From Rhodopseudomonas palustris (GTDB taxonomy: Bacteria > Pseudomonadota > Alphaproteobacteria > Rhizobiales > Xanthobacteraceae), in NCBI RefSeq assembly GCF_003226555.1, contig NZ_QKQS01000013.1:285890-349889 (forward strand): a stretch of DNA of 64,000 nucleotides, in the 5' to 3' direction. Made by a program: the position numbers and the translations under genes. The first letter of the stretch is position 1. The number at the start of each line of letters is the position of its first letter. The notes beneath the pieces were generated by a model that saw nothing but the letters and a program-made list of their open reading frames with translations, was not told the DNA's origin and made no database searches. This document shows, one piece after another, positions 18,265 to 26,770 of the stretch.

Positions 18265-18852
18265 ATGACCCTGGGACGCCCCCGCGAATTCGACGTCGAT
18301 GCGGCGCTCGACCGCGCTTTGCATGTGTTCTGGCGCAAGGGGTACGAGGGCACGTCGATGACCGACCTCACCGACGCGATGGGCATCACCAAACCCAGCC
18401 TCTATGCCGCGTTCGGCAACAAGGAAGAGCTGTTCCGCAAAGCGCTGGATCGCTACGTCGACGGGCCGGGCAGCTACTATCAGGCCGGGCTGCAGAAGCC
18501 GACTGCGCGCGAAGTCGTCGAGCACATTCTGTACGGCGCCGCGGATGCGATGTCCGATCCGAGCAACCCCGGCTGCCTGGCGGTCCAGGGCGCGCTGTGC
18601 TGCGGCGACGCCGCAGAGACGATCAAGCAGGAACTTGCGGCGCGGCGCGGCAAGACCGAAGAAGATCTGCGAGACCGCCTGAGCCGGGCTGTCACCGAGG
18701 GCGATCTGCCGTCCGGTTCCCACGCGGGCGACCTCGCCCGCTACGTCTCGGCGATCCTGCAGGGCATGGCCGTCCAGGCAGCGAGCGGCGCCCCGCGCGA
18801 CCAGCTTCGCAAGCTCGCCGACATGGCGCTTCGGAATTGGCCGCCGGTGTGA
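18265..18852 (+). CDS. TetR family repressor of the RND efflux operon
   Basis: A 195-residue regulator starting at the ATG at 18265 (MTLGRPREFDVDAALD). The N-terminal helix-turn-helix (about residues 10-56) includes FWRKGYEGTSMTDLTDAMG and KPSLYAAFGNKEELF, typical of the TetR subgroup with GRPREFD at the start. The C-terminal part resembles the TetR_C domains of solvent/drug-responsive repressors. It is divergent from the efflux adaptor gene, and two copies of ACCG-N2-CGGT lie in the shared region, so it very likely represses both itself and the pump until an inducer binds. Confidence 0.88.
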   Translation: MTLGRPREFDVDAALDRALHVFWRKGYEGTSMTDLTDAMGITKPSLYAAFGNKEELFRKALDRYVDGPGSYYQAGLQKPTAREVVEHILYGAADAMSDPSNPGCLAVQGALCCGDAAETIKQELAARRGKTEEDLRDRLSRAVTEGDLPSGSHAGDLARYVSAILQGMAVQAASGAPRDQLRKLADMALRNWPPV

Positions 18853-18972
18853 TCTGCGGAGTAGCTCCGCCTCGACGTCGTTGACAACTCGTTAACGATA
18901 GCAAGAGCGGGTTACCGACTGTCGCCCGTGGTTGCCATCGGTTATTAGGAAGTGGCTCCGATATTGCGGACT

Positions 18973-20139
18973 ATGCCTCTCACGGTGTTGTCCAGATACC
19001 TGCATCCCGACCCGCGGATTCGCCGCGAGCTGGTCGAATTGCTCTACACTTCGCTACCGCAAGTGGTGGCAATCGGCGTGACGTCGGTGACGGGCGCGCT
19101 GACTCTCACGCTGCTCGGAGACGATCCGGGCTATGCGGTGATTACGTTTTTCATCCTGGTCACCGCCACCGCGCGGGTCATCTCGTTGATGCGCTACAAG
19201 GCTCGCGCCGCGCAGTTCACCGACGCCGATGTAGTGCGCTGGGAACGTCTGTACGGCGCCGGCGCCACCGCCTTCAGCCTGGCGCTCGGTGCATTGTCGT
19301 TCCGTGCGCTGCAGCTCGGCGATGCCCCCGGCGCCTGGATCGCGTTCGGCCTGTCGATGTCGTACTGCGTCGGCATGGTGTCACGCGCGGCGATCCGGCC
19401 GTGGATCATCCTCACCGCCGCAGCGGCGCTGCTGATGCCCACCATGATCGCCGGCATGATGCGACCGGAGCTCGCCTACAAGATCGGCGCCGGCATGCTG
19501 GTGCTGTTCTGGCTGACGCTACGCGAAGCGTCCAAGCATCTCAGCGCCGCATTCACCGAGCGGCTTGAAGCCAAGCATCGGCTGGCGCGTCAGGCCAACC
19601 ACGACTTTCTCACCGGCCTGCCCAACCGCGCCGGATTCCTGCAGGCTCTGTCGGAGGTCCGCGGCGATTTCACCGTGATCGCTATCGACCTCGACGGCTT
19701 CAAGCCGATCAACGACCGGCACGGACACCAGGCCGGCGACGACCTGCTGCGGCAAGTGGCCGAGCGCCTGTCGGCCTGCGTCGGGACCGATGGCATCGCC
19801 GCCAGATTCGGCGGCGATGAATTCATGCTACTGAAACCGGTAGCCGCCGACGAGCAAGGTCATGCCGAAGCATCGGCTCTTGCGCGCAAGGCTGTGTTCG
19901 AGCTGTCGCTGCCGTTCTTGCTGTCCGATTTGCCGGTCCGCATCGGCGCGTCCGCCGGCATCGCTGTCAGTGGCGCGGCCCTGAGCCAACGCACGACTCC
20001 GCAATTTCTCGAGCGGGTCGACCGTGCACTCTATGCCGCCAAGCGCGCCGGCGGCGGCTGCGCCTGGGCGGACACTGAGATTGAACCACCCTTCTCCTGC
20101 GCCAACGAAAGCTGCCTGCCCAATCCGGAAGCAGCTTGA
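18973..20139 (+). CDS. Membrane-bound GGDEF diguanylate cyclase
   Basis: About 388 residues. Six hydrophobic segments (residues ~30-200) form a membrane sensor region, followed by a GGDEF domain opened by DFLTGLPNRAGFL near residue 211. The active-site motif is intact (RFGGDEF near 278-284) and the metal-binding IDLDGFKPIND is present, so it should make cyclic di-GMP from two GTP. No RxxD inhibitory site is evident before GGDEF. The start is uncertain: the ATG at 18973 has no good ribosome-binding site, and an in-frame GTG at 18952 would add seven residues. It stands alone downstream of tetR on the same strand. Confidence 0.88.
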   Translation: MPLTVLSRYLHPDPRIRRELVELLYTSLPQVVAIGVTSVTGALTLTLLGDDPGYAVITFFILVTATARVISLMRYKARAAQFTDADVVRWERLYGAGATAFSLALGALSFRALQLGDAPGAWIAFGLSMSYCVGMVSRAAIRPWIILTAAAALLMPTMIAGMMRPELAYKIGAGMLVLFWLTLREASKHLSAAFTERLEAKHRLARQANHDFLTGLPNRAGFLQALSEVRGDFTVIAIDLDGFKPINDRHGHQAGDDLLRQVAERLSACVGTDGIAARFGGDEFMLLKPVAADEQGHAEASALARKAVFELSLPFLLSDLPVRIGASAGIAVSGAALSQRTTPQFLERVDRALYAAKRAGGGCAWADTEIEPPFSCANESCLPNPEAA

Positions 20140-20261
20140 CGCCGCTGGGCGGAAACACGCTGAACCACGCCCGCGCCACCCACCCTACCATCGGCGGGTC
20201 GCGTTATCCGGCAGGAGCAACGGCGGGACTGAACGGCTGATAGTTCAGGCCCGTCGCGCGG

Positions 20262-20729
20262 TCAGGACTTCGGTGCCGCTGCGGGCTGGGAAGCAGCCGG
20301 CGGCTTGGGCGCAGCCGCCGGTTTGCGTGCGGCCGCGGGCTTGTCGGCGAAGCCGTTGTAGCAAGCAAGCCGCTCGTCTTCTTCCTTGAGCAAGCGACAA
20401 TCCGCCGCAGCCTTGGCCGGCTTCGCTTTGGCGCCCGGCTTGGTCGCCTTCGGCTTCGGCGGATAGATCGCGTCGAAGCACTCGAGCCTTTCCTTCGTGG
20501 CGTCCTCGATATCGAGGCACGCCCTCATCTGTTCCGCGACCGACGGCTTCGCCGCCGCCGTGTTCTTGGCAGCCTTGTGCCCCTTCGGCTTGATCTGCAA
20601 CAGCGGCTGATCGCCGACCATCGGCGTAGCATGTCCCGCAGCAGGCGCATTGCCTGCGGCCGGTGCGTTGTTCTGCGCCAGCGCCGCGCTCGACACGAGC
20701 AGCGCCGCAACGACCATGATCGTCCTCAT
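20262..20729 (-). CDS. Secreted Ala/Lys/Pro-rich protein with two C-x-RLxC(F/Y) motifs
   Basis: A 155-residue protein with a signal peptide (MRTIMVVAALLVSSAALA, cleavage before QNN). The mature part is low-complexity Ala/Pro/Lys interrupted by two related cysteine motifs: ACLDIEDATKERLECFD at about residues 70-86 and DCRLLKEEDERLACYNGF at about 111-128. In each, two cysteines flank a helix with the RLxC(F/Y) end; such motifs occur in several periplasmic families. Export and a disulfide-stabilised helical hairpin are plausible. I do not recognise a named family or function. Confidence 0.6.
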   Translation of the reverse strand: MRTIMVVAALLVSSAALAQNNAPAAGNAPAAGHATPMVGDQPLLQIKPKGHKAAKNTAAAKPSVAEQMRACLDIEDATKERLECFDAIYPPKPKATKPGAKAKPAKAAADCRLLKEEDERLACYNGFADKPAAARKPAAAPKPPAASQPAAAPKS

Positions 20730-20954
20730 CGAAATCCCCGTCCCTTGCCCCGAACCACATGCGGCCGGCCGCTGCCGCGGCGATGATCCACAAACCGAAC
20801 ACGCCCAGCGCCGTCAAGCGTGCCGGGTGCCGCAGCCCGGCCCGTCCACGGCGCAAGCACGGCGTTGAGAATGCGGCGGGTTTTGGGCAAGCCCGCTCGG
20901 CTCCACAACCTCGGCGGCTAGTCAGATCGTCGCCCAAGCGCTACATCAGCACCG

Positions 20955-21191
20955 ATGAAGTACATGCTGATCGTTCTCGCCGTCCTGCTTCCAGTTTCGG
21001 CTGGGGCTGAGCCGCGCAAGTCCGCGGTCCCCAAGGCATTGGCCGAGACCAGCGCGCCGGCTCCTCGGGCGCCAGGATCAGGACGTAATCCCTGCTCGGC
21101 CTTTGGCCCCGGCTTCGTTCAGCTGGAAGGCAGTTCGACCTGCGTCAAGCTCGGCGGCAGCATCAGCGTCGGAGCCGGCGTGCGCCGCTGA
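20955..21191 (+). CDS. Small exported protein with a porin-type N-terminal signature
   Basis: A 78-residue protein: signal peptide (MKYMLIVLAVLLPVSAGAEP), a Pro/Ala linker, then CSAFGPGFVQLEGSSTCVKL and GGSISVG. This Cys-(Y/F)GxGF...TCxKxGG pattern is the opening of mature alphaproteobacterial Porin_2 family beta-barrels (CxxYGxGFxxIPGTxTCIKIGG), but the barrel (over 300 residues) is missing because the frame stops soon after. It is either a short relict of a porin gene or an independent small protein using the same disulfide-closed plug motif. The CPBP gene follows 44 bases later. Confidence 0.55.
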   Translation: MKYMLIVLAVLLPVSAGAEPRKSAVPKALAETSAPAPRAPGSGRNPCSAFGPGFVQLEGSSTCVKLGGSISVGAGVRR

Positions 21192-21235
21192 CCTCGGAGC
21201 ATTCCGCACTGGAACCCACCGGCCAATACCGGATT

Positions 21236-21886
21236 ATGGGTCCTATGACGATTTTGCGACGGTTCCCAGCATACCCATCTCCGGCCGCGCGGCATCCCGC
21301 CCTGCGCTTCGCCCCGCTTGCAGGACTGACCCTGCTGCTGGCGGCTCCGGGTCTCGCCATCCAGTTCGGACTGCTGCCGTTCGAGTACCGGATGGGCGCG
21401 CTGATCACGGTGTCGGCGCTGTGCATTGGGCTGTGCCTATGGGCCGGCTTCTCGTTCAGCGAGCTCGGTTTTGGCCGTCCGCATCAATGGCGGCACTGGC
21501 TTGGCGCCATCGCGGTCACCAGCCTGATCTCGGGAATCATGCTGCTTCAGACCCGTCTGTTCAGCTTCGATGCCCAGCCGCCGGCGTGGCTCAGCTTCGC
21601 GCCGTTCTACGTGCTGGTCTCGAGCCCGTGCCAGGAAGTGGTGTGCCGCTCGATCCCGAAGCTGATTACGGACCGGATGCAGCATGGAGGCTGGGCCTAT
21701 GTGCTGTATTCGGCGGCGCTGTTTTCGCTGATCCACCTCTGCTATGGCGACCCGGCGCTGCTGCTCAACACCTTCCTGCTCGGTGTGGTGTGGGGCTTCG
21801 TGTACTGGCGCACGCTGAATATCTGGCCGCTGATCGTCTCGCACGCCGTCGTCGGCACTTTGGCGTTCTCGCTCGGCCTCGCCTGA
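21236..21886 (+). CDS. CPBP family intramembrane metalloprotease-like protein
   Basis: A 216-residue membrane protein with about six hydrophobic helices (starts: ATG at 21236, or 21245). The CPBP (CAAX protease/bacteriocin-processing) motif order is visible: motif 1 reads CQEVVCR near residue 136, motif 2 FSLIHL near 165, and motif 3 SHAVVG near 205. In most members motif 1 is EExxxR; here the first Glu is Gln, so catalysis may be altered. Rce1-like members are glutamate-dependent intramembrane proteases; many bacterial members have unknown substrates. It may be co-transcribed with the small secreted gene upstream. Confidence 0.75.
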   Translation: MGPMTILRRFPAYPSPAARHPALRFAPLAGLTLLLAAPGLAIQFGLLPFEYRMGALITVSALCIGLCLWAGFSFSELGFGRPHQWRHWLGAIAVTSLISGIMLLQTRLFSFDAQPPAWLSFAPFYVLVSSPCQEVVCRSIPKLITDRMQHGGWAYVLYSAALFSLIHLCYGDPALLLNTFLLGVVWGFVYWRTLNIWPLIVSHAVVGTLAFSLGLA

Positions 21887-21895
21887 TCGGTCTCG

Positions 21896-23758
21896 TCAGA
21901 TCTCGAGCTGCGTGCCGAGTTCGACCACGCGGTCGGTCGGGATCTTGAAGAACGTCGTCGCCCGCGTCGCGTTCAGCGTCATGAAGGTGAACAGCCGCTC
22001 GCGCCACAGCGCCATGCCTGGATTGAGACTTGGCACATAGGTTTCCCGGCTGAGGAAGAACGACGTCGACATCATGTTGAACTCGTGCCCGAACTGTTTG
22101 CACAGCGCGAGCGCGGCCGGCACGTCGGGAGTCTGCATGAACCCGTAGCGGATGATCAGGCGATGGAAGCCGTCTCCGATGTCGGTCATGTGGACGCGCT
22201 CAGCGTCGGGCACGTAAGGCGTCTCAGCGGTCGAAACCGTGGTCAGGATCACTCGTTGATGGACGGTCTGATTGTGTTTGAGATTATGCAGCAGTGCCGG
22301 CGGGACGCCGTCGGTCGCAGCGGTGAGAAACACCGCAGTGCCGCGAGCCCGGGACACGTTCGGTCCGAGCGCGCGTAGCACGACATCGAGCGGCACCGCC
22401 TGCTTCTTCAATTGCTTGCGCACCAGGGCCCGGCCCCGCCGCCATGTCGTCAGCACGGTGAAGGAGATGAAGCCGATGAACAGCGGGAACCAGCCGCCTT
22501 GCGCCACCTTGATGATGTTGGCTGCGAAATAGGCGAAATCCAATAGCAGCAGCGTACCGACCACGACGGCGACGAGGCCCCAATGCCAGCGCCACAGCAG
22601 CACGGCGACGAACGACACCAGGATCGTGTCGATCATCATCGTGCCGGTGACGGCGATGCCGTAAGCCGCAGCGAGATTGCTCGACGACTGGAATCCAATC
22701 ACCAGCGCCATCACGGCCAGATATAGGGTCCAGTTGGTGAACGGCACGTAGATCTGGCCGGCCTCCTCGCCCGAGGTGTGCACGATCGTCATCCGCGGCA
22801 ACAGGCCGAGCTGGATCGCCTGCCGCGCAACCGAGTAGGCGCCGGAAATCACCGCCTGCGATGCGATCACCGTGGCCATGGTGGCGAGCGCCACCATCGG
22901 CATCACCATCCATTCCGGACCGAGCCGGAAGAACGGGTTCTGGATCGCCGCCGGATCATGAATCAGAAGTGCGCCCTGGCCGAAATAGTTGAGCAGCAGC
23001 GCCGGCAGCACCAAACCGAACCAGGCGAGCCGGATCGGAAATTTGCCGAAATGGCCCATGTCGGTGTACAGCGCCTCGCCGCCGGTGACCGCCAGCACCA
23101 CCGAGCCGAGCGCGTAGAAGCTCATCAGCGGATGGCGGATCACGAACTCGATCGCATAGGTCGGGCTGATCGCTTCGAGCACTTCCGGCGCATGCACGAT
23201 ATTGACGATGCCAAGCGTGGCGAGCGTCACGAACCACAGGCACATCACCGGCCCGAACAGTCGGCCGACCAGCCCCGTGCCGCGCGACTGAATCCAGAAC
23301 AGAATCGTCAGCACGACCGCGGTGATCGGGACCACATAGGTCTTGAGGTCAGGCGTCACCACCTCGAGGCCTTCGACGGCGCTGAGCACTGAAATCGCAG
23401 GGGTGATCATGCTGTCGCCGTAGAACAGCGCCGCTGCGATCACGCCGAGCATCATCAACGGATAGTGCACGCGGCGCCCGCGGGTCAGTTCGGTGACCAG
23501 GGCCAGCAGCGCCAGACTTCCGCCCTCGCCATGGTTGTCGGCGCGCATGATGACGATGACGTACTTCACCGTGACCAGCAGCATCACCGTCCAGAACACC
23601 AGCGACAGCACGCCGAAGATGTTGTCGGCCACGACCGGAATCGGATGGTGGCCCGCGAAGGTCTCCTTCATCGCGTAGAGCGGGCTGGTACCGATGTCGC
23701 CGTAGACGACGCCGATCGCGCTGACCAGGACGCCGAGGCCCCTCTTCTGCTGGCTCAT
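21896..23758 (-). CDS. kup: Low-affinity potassium uptake protein Kup
   Basis: A 620-residue KUP/HAK/KT transporter (E. coli Kup has 622). It starts MSQQKRGLG at 23758 and carries the family signature [13 protein letters not shown] at about residues 18-30, followed by 12 membrane helices to about residue 455 and a cytoplasmic tail. [19 protein letters not shown] near residue 113 is another conserved part. Kup imports potassium with protons and matters in acid or osmotic stress. Bradyrhizobiaceae often have several kup copies. It is convergent with the CPBP gene, whose end is nine bases away. Confidence 0.95.
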   Translation of the reverse strand: MSQQKRGLGVLVSAIGVVYGDIGTSPLYAMKETFAGHHPIPVVADNIFGVLSLVFWTVMLLVTVKYVIVIMRADNHGEGGSLALLALVTELTRGRRVHYPLMMLGVIAAALFYGDSMITPAISVLSAVEGLEVVTPDLKTYVVPITAVVLTILFWIQSRGTGLVGRLFGPVMCLWFVTLATLGIVNIVHAPEVLEAISPTYAIEFVIRHPLMSFYALGSVVLAVTGGEALYTDMGHFGKFPIRLAWFGLVLPALLLNYFGQGALLIHDPAAIQNPFFRLGPEWMVMPMVALATMATVIASQAVISGAYSVARQAIQLGLLPRMTIVHTSGEEAGQIYVPFTNWTLYLAVMALVIGFQSSSNLAAAYGIAVTGTMMIDTILVSFVAVLLWRWHWGLVAVVVGTLLLLDFAYFAANIIKVAQGGWFPLFIGFISFTVLTTWRRGRALVRKQLKKQAVPLDVVLRALGPNVSRARGTAVFLTAATDGVPPALLHNLKHNQTVHQRVILTTVSTAETPYVPDAERVHMTDIGDGFHRLIIRYGFMQTPDVPAALALCKQFGHEFNMMSTSFFLSRETYVPSLNPGMALWRERLFTFMTLNATRATTFFKIPTDRVVELGTQLEI

Positions 23759-24009
23759 TGCCTACCCCTGGGCAGCGTCTAACGAACCGCGGCGGACACG
23801 TCGCGGCAGTTGCCGCGCTGCCAGAATCCGAGGCAGCGCACCGCGGTGTCGGCCGGGCAGCACTCGATTTCGGTCCCGCGTCTGTTCCATAACGGCTGCG
23901 CCCTGTGATTGACCTGGATCAGAGGGCGCACGGCGCCGACGCTCCAGGAACGTGATCGAGTTTGGTTTGATTCGGTTGACGTCTGATCAGGCGTAGTCGC
24001 GCCGATTGC

Positions 24010-24849
24010 CTAGAAGCATAGGTTTGTCACCACGTTTCCGCGCTTGTCCTTGACCACATAGGGGCAATCGCTCCGCTTCAGCGCCGCCTTGGCTTCGGTA
24101 TTGCCGAGCGCAGCAGCCTTTTCGTAGTACGCCTTGGCCGCTTCGCTGTCCTTCGGACCGCCGCGGCCAGCCTGGGCGAAGGCGCCCATCTGCATCAGCG
24201 CGCCGGGATGGCCCTGCCCAGCCGCCTTTTCGAACAACGCCCGCGCCCCGATGTCGTCCTTCGGACCACCGCGGCCCTCAGCCAGCATCAACCCGAGCTG
24301 ATATTGCGCCTCGGCGTTACTCTCTGCGCCCTTGGCAAGCAAGGCTCGGGTTTTGACGGGGTCCGATGAAGCCCCGCCGCCGAGTGCGGCGAGATTGCTG
24401 ATGCCGCGCGGATTGCCCGCCGCCGCGGCCCGCTCCAGCAACTGACGCGCCTTGGCCTCGTCCTTCGGCAGTCCCGCGCCGGTGGCATAGGCGACGCCGA
24501 GCTCGACCATCGCCGAACTCGACCCCTTGTCGGCGGCCTTGCGGTAGGCTGCGAGCGCTTCAGCAGTCTGGCCACCTGCCGCATAGGCACGGCCGAGGGC
24601 ATACATCGCCCGGCGCGATCCGGCCGCAGCAATCCGGCAGTACTTCACCGCGGTCGCCACGTCCCCAGCTGCAATCTGCGCGACACCCTTAACGTCTGAA
24701 GGCTTGTCGGGATCGGCCGGATCGGCAGCGATCCGATCACATAGCACCAAATCCGCCGACTGCGCGTGTGCGGAGGTGACAACGCCCCCAAGTAACAGCG
24801 CGAGCAGGACTGCCGATCCGCCGGCGGCCCACGATCTCGTCATCATCAT
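24010..24849 (-). CDS. Secreted Sel1-repeat protein
   Basis: A 279-residue protein starting with three consecutive ATG codons (24849, 24846, 24843) after a GGGGATGA ribosome-binding site. A signal peptide covers about residues 1-29. The mature part contains about five Sel1-like repeats (for example AMYALGRAYAAGGQTAEALA, and AMVELGVAYATGAGLPKDEA), each a 36-residue helix-turn-helix of the TPR-like solenoid type. Sel1 proteins are scaffolds for protein complexes, often in envelope or signalling processes. The last 20 residues hold two cysteines (SDCPYV...TNLCF). Partners are not evident from its neighbours. Confidence 0.85.
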   Translation of the reverse strand: MMMTRSWAAGGSAVLLALLLGGVVTSAHAQSADLVLCDRIAADPADPDKPSDVKGVAQIAAGDVATAVKYCRIAAAGSRRAMYALGRAYAAGGQTAEALAAYRKAADKGSSSAMVELGVAYATGAGLPKDEAKARQLLERAAAAGNPRGISNLAALGGGASSDPVKTRALLAKGAESNAEAQYQLGLMLAEGRGGPKDDIGARALFEKAAGQGHPGALMQMGAFAQAGRGGPKDSEAAKAYYEKAAALGNTEAKAALKRSDCPYVVKDKRGNVVTNLCF

Positions 24850-25088
24850 TCATCCCCAAACACGCGGTCGCACCGGTCGCCAGCGACCCGCCACTGGCCG
24901 CTGCACGCGGCCTCGACCGGCCGCAATCTAGCCAATCCGCACGGAGGTTTAAACCGACCAAGCCCGACAAAGGATTGTGGAGGAGCCTCGCGTTCGGCGA
25001 AAACCGACTTGCCGCACCGGCCAGGATCGGCATCGCCACCCGACGCCCCGCCCCCCATCGGCCTCCTTGGCCGGCCCCGGAGGATCCC

Positions 25089-25113
25089 GGAACCATTGCG
25101 TTTGCGCCCCGTT
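25089..25113 (+). promoter_or_regulatory. EcfG-type general stress promoter motif upstream of the DUF1328 gene
   Basis: GGAAC (25089-25093), 16 bases, then CGTT (25110-25113): a full match to the alphaproteobacterial EcfG/RpoE2 consensus. It lies 31 bases upstream of the start codon at 25145. Small DUF1328 membrane proteins are frequent members of the general stress regulon, which supports the call. Confidence 0.65.
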
Positions 25114-25144
25114 CAAGCCCCAGTCTCAACTAAGGATGAACGTG

Positions 25145-25318
25145 ATGACGATCTTGAAATGGGCGCTGATCTTTCTGGTAGTTTCGATCATCGCCGGCCT
25201 CTTCGGATTCACCGGCATTTCGGCGGCATCAGCCGATATCGCACGAATCTTGTTCTATATCTTCGTGGTGATCTTCCTCGTGCTTCTGATTCTCGGCCTG
25301 ACGATTTTCAGAGCCTGA
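25145..25318 (+). CDS. DUF1328 (YtjA-like) small membrane protein
   Basis: A 57-residue protein made of two hydrophobic helices ([33 protein letters not shown]). The start at 25145 ([10 protein letters not shown]) is chosen because AAGGA lies eight bases upstream; an in-frame ATG at 25136 would add three residues but overlaps that site. The pattern matches the DUF1328/YtjA family, of unknown function and often stress-induced. The EcfG-type promoter at 25089-25113 fits this. Confidence 0.85.
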   Translation: MTILKWALIFLVVSIIAGLFGFTGISAASADIARILFYIFVVIFLVLLILGLTIFRA

Positions 25319-25437
25319 TGCGCGGCCGCCCTGCGCTTCGGCGCAGGGCTGCCATGATCCTGAACTGCGTTTGATCTGTCGCAAGCGGTGGCGGGCCACC
25401 TTCGACCAAGGTCGTTGCATCCTGCCGATTTTCAATA

Positions 25438-25448
25438 TTGCAATGCAA
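25438..25448. promoter_or_regulatory. TTGCA-N-TGCAA palindrome (TGC-N3-GCA core)
   Basis: TTGCAATGCAA is a perfect 5-1-5 palindrome 43 bases upstream of the gene at 25491. Its TGC-N3-GCA core recurs at 26584-26592. The form resembles sites reported for PhaR/PhbF regulators of polyhydroxybutyrate metabolism. The identification is inference only. Confidence 0.35.
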
Positions 25449-25490
25449 CATCGGCTCCACTAGGTAAGCCATCTCAACCTGAGGCAGTCG

Positions 25491-25787
25491 ATGAGCGAAG
25501 ATTGGAACACCAAATACGGCGTGCGGCGCGTTCGACGCGACCCGCCGACTCTTGAAGAAGCGATTTTCGCGGCGGCCGGCATTACCGACGACGTCGACTC
25601 GCAGGCAGAGATTGCCGCGTCTCTGATGGGGATGCCGGTCGAAGCCGTCCTGAAGGAAGTCCGGAAGTCTGCCCGCGCTTCGGCTCGTACCTCGCGGGTG
25701 ATCACCGGCGAACAGGGCTTCCAGCGCTCCGTCGTGGTCGAGCGCCGGGTGTCGCGCCGCATCGTCGGCAACGACAAGCGGATCTGA
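25491..25787 (+). CDS. Hypothetical basic protein, 98 aa
   Basis: Starts MSEDWNTKYGVRRVRRDPPT at 25491. The protein has no signal peptide or membrane segment and is rich in Arg and Val. An acidic middle part (AAAGITDDVDSQAEIAASLM) is followed by a strongly basic C-terminal half, which suggests nucleic-acid or acidic-protein binding but is no proof. I do not recognise the family; it looks like a lineage-specific conserved protein. A strong terminator follows at 25832-25865. Confidence 0.6.
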   Translation: MSEDWNTKYGVRRVRRDPPTLEEAIFAAAGITDDVDSQAEIAASLMGMPVEAVLKEVRKSARASARTSRVITGEQGFQRSVVVERRVSRRIVGNDKRI

Positions 25788-25831
25788 CGCCGGCTTCAGC
25801 GCTCGCCTTCGAGTGCATTGTCTTTGAACAG

Positions 25832-25865
25832 AACAACGCCGCGGGCTTCAGCACGCGGCGTTGTT
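25832..25865. terminator. Bidirectional intrinsic terminator
   Basis: Arms AACAACGCCGCG (25832-25843) and CGCGGCGTTGTT (25854-25865) pair perfectly over 12 bases around a ten-base loop, followed by GTTTTG on the plus strand. It lies between the convergent genes at 25491-25787 and 25887-26516 and can serve both. Confidence 0.8.
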
Positions 25866-25886
25866 GTTTTGCGGGGGCTCGGCCGG

Positions 25887-26516
25887 TCAGGCCGCGCGAT
25901 TGAAGCCCGACATGCGCAGAAACAGACTCCAGCACGCCTGATTGAAGGCAATCAGAGCATTCGCCGCGCCGCCCGGAATGTCGATCGCCCGCGCAGCAGC
26001 CTCAGGAGCAACATCGTCTTGCTGGACGAGGTCGATCGTGCCGGTGGATTCGCCCTGGCGGAACGTCAGGTGCGCGCCGAACTTGTTGGCGAGCGCGCGC
26101 ATCGCCTGATTTTGCGAGCCTGTGGTGATCCGCAGCTTCTCGTAACCGAGTGAGCGCGCGACCTCCATCAGCTGCTTGAACAGAATGCTGCCGATGCCCT
26201 TGCGGCGCAGATGGCTTTCCACGCTGAAGGCGATCTCGGGAAGCGAGTCGAAGTGCAGATCGGGCTGATGCAGCTCGGCAGCCGCGTGCACGGAGCCGTC
26301 TTCCGCAAAGAACGCGATGATGATGGTGCCGTCGCCGCCGCACTTCTTGGCATAGCGATCGATGAAGCCTTCGTCGGCGAAGCCGTTGAAGCGATCGCGC
26401 CGGCTCTCGGCGTCGAGACGTAACAGATGATCCCGCAGCAGCGGCAGCTCTTGATTGATCAGGGATCGAATCGTCCCTTTTGAGCCGGTAAGATCGGCAA
26501 TGAGAGCGTCGTGCAT
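25887..26516 (-). CDS. GNAT family N-acetyltransferase
   Basis: A 209-residue protein starting MHDALIADL at 26516. The GNAT fold covers about residues 25-165. The acetyl-CoA pyrophosphate-binding motif A is clear: SVESHLRRKGIGSILFKQLM near residue 98, with the R/Q-x-x-G-x-G/A pattern RRKGIG. Such enzymes transfer an acetyl group from acetyl-CoA to an amine; the substrate cannot be predicted. Its promoter region holds a 17-19-base palindrome at 26579-26597. Confidence 0.85.
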   Translation of the reverse strand: MHDALIADLTGSKGTIRSLINQELPLLRDHLLRLDAESRRDRFNGFADEGFIDRYAKKCGGDGTIIIAFFAEDGSVHAAAELHQPDLHFDSLPEIAFSVESHLRRKGIGSILFKQLMEVARSLGYEKLRITTGSQNQAMRALANKFGAHLTFRQGESTGTIDLVQQDDVAPEAAARAIDIPGGAANALIAFNQACWSLFLRMSGFNRAA

Positions 26517-26578
26517 AAGTCTTCTCTCCTCTCGGGGCGACCCTCAAGGAGGCGTTCGTCTTCCCTAGACAGAAGTCA

Positions 26579-26597
26579 TATTGTGCATTGCACAATA
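26579..26597. promoter_or_regulatory. 9-1-9 perfect palindrome upstream of the GNAT gene
   Basis: TATTGTGCA, one base, then TGCACAATA pair perfectly. The site is 63 bases upstream of the GNAT start codon (26516) and contains the TGC-N3-GCA core also found at 25438-25448. It is a strong operator candidate; the regulator is unknown, with PhaR-like proteins one possibility. Confidence 0.5.
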
Positions 26598-26770
26598 ATA
26601 TTCAAGACCCATTCGCAGGCGACGCCTAGCAAAGAACGGCAAAGAGCCTTCGAACTTTGGCAAAACCTTTCTAAACTAAAGCGTTTAAGAAAGCTTGAGG
26701 AAGCGCAAACGGTGCTCCGAGGGTGGTTTCGCACCGCACCCTCGTAATCTTACGTAGGCCACAAACCGTA

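Noticed and set aside
25301-25490. CRISPR-like or small repeat array
   Set aside because: Only the single TTGCA-N-TGCAA palindrome is present; no regular repeats and spacers.
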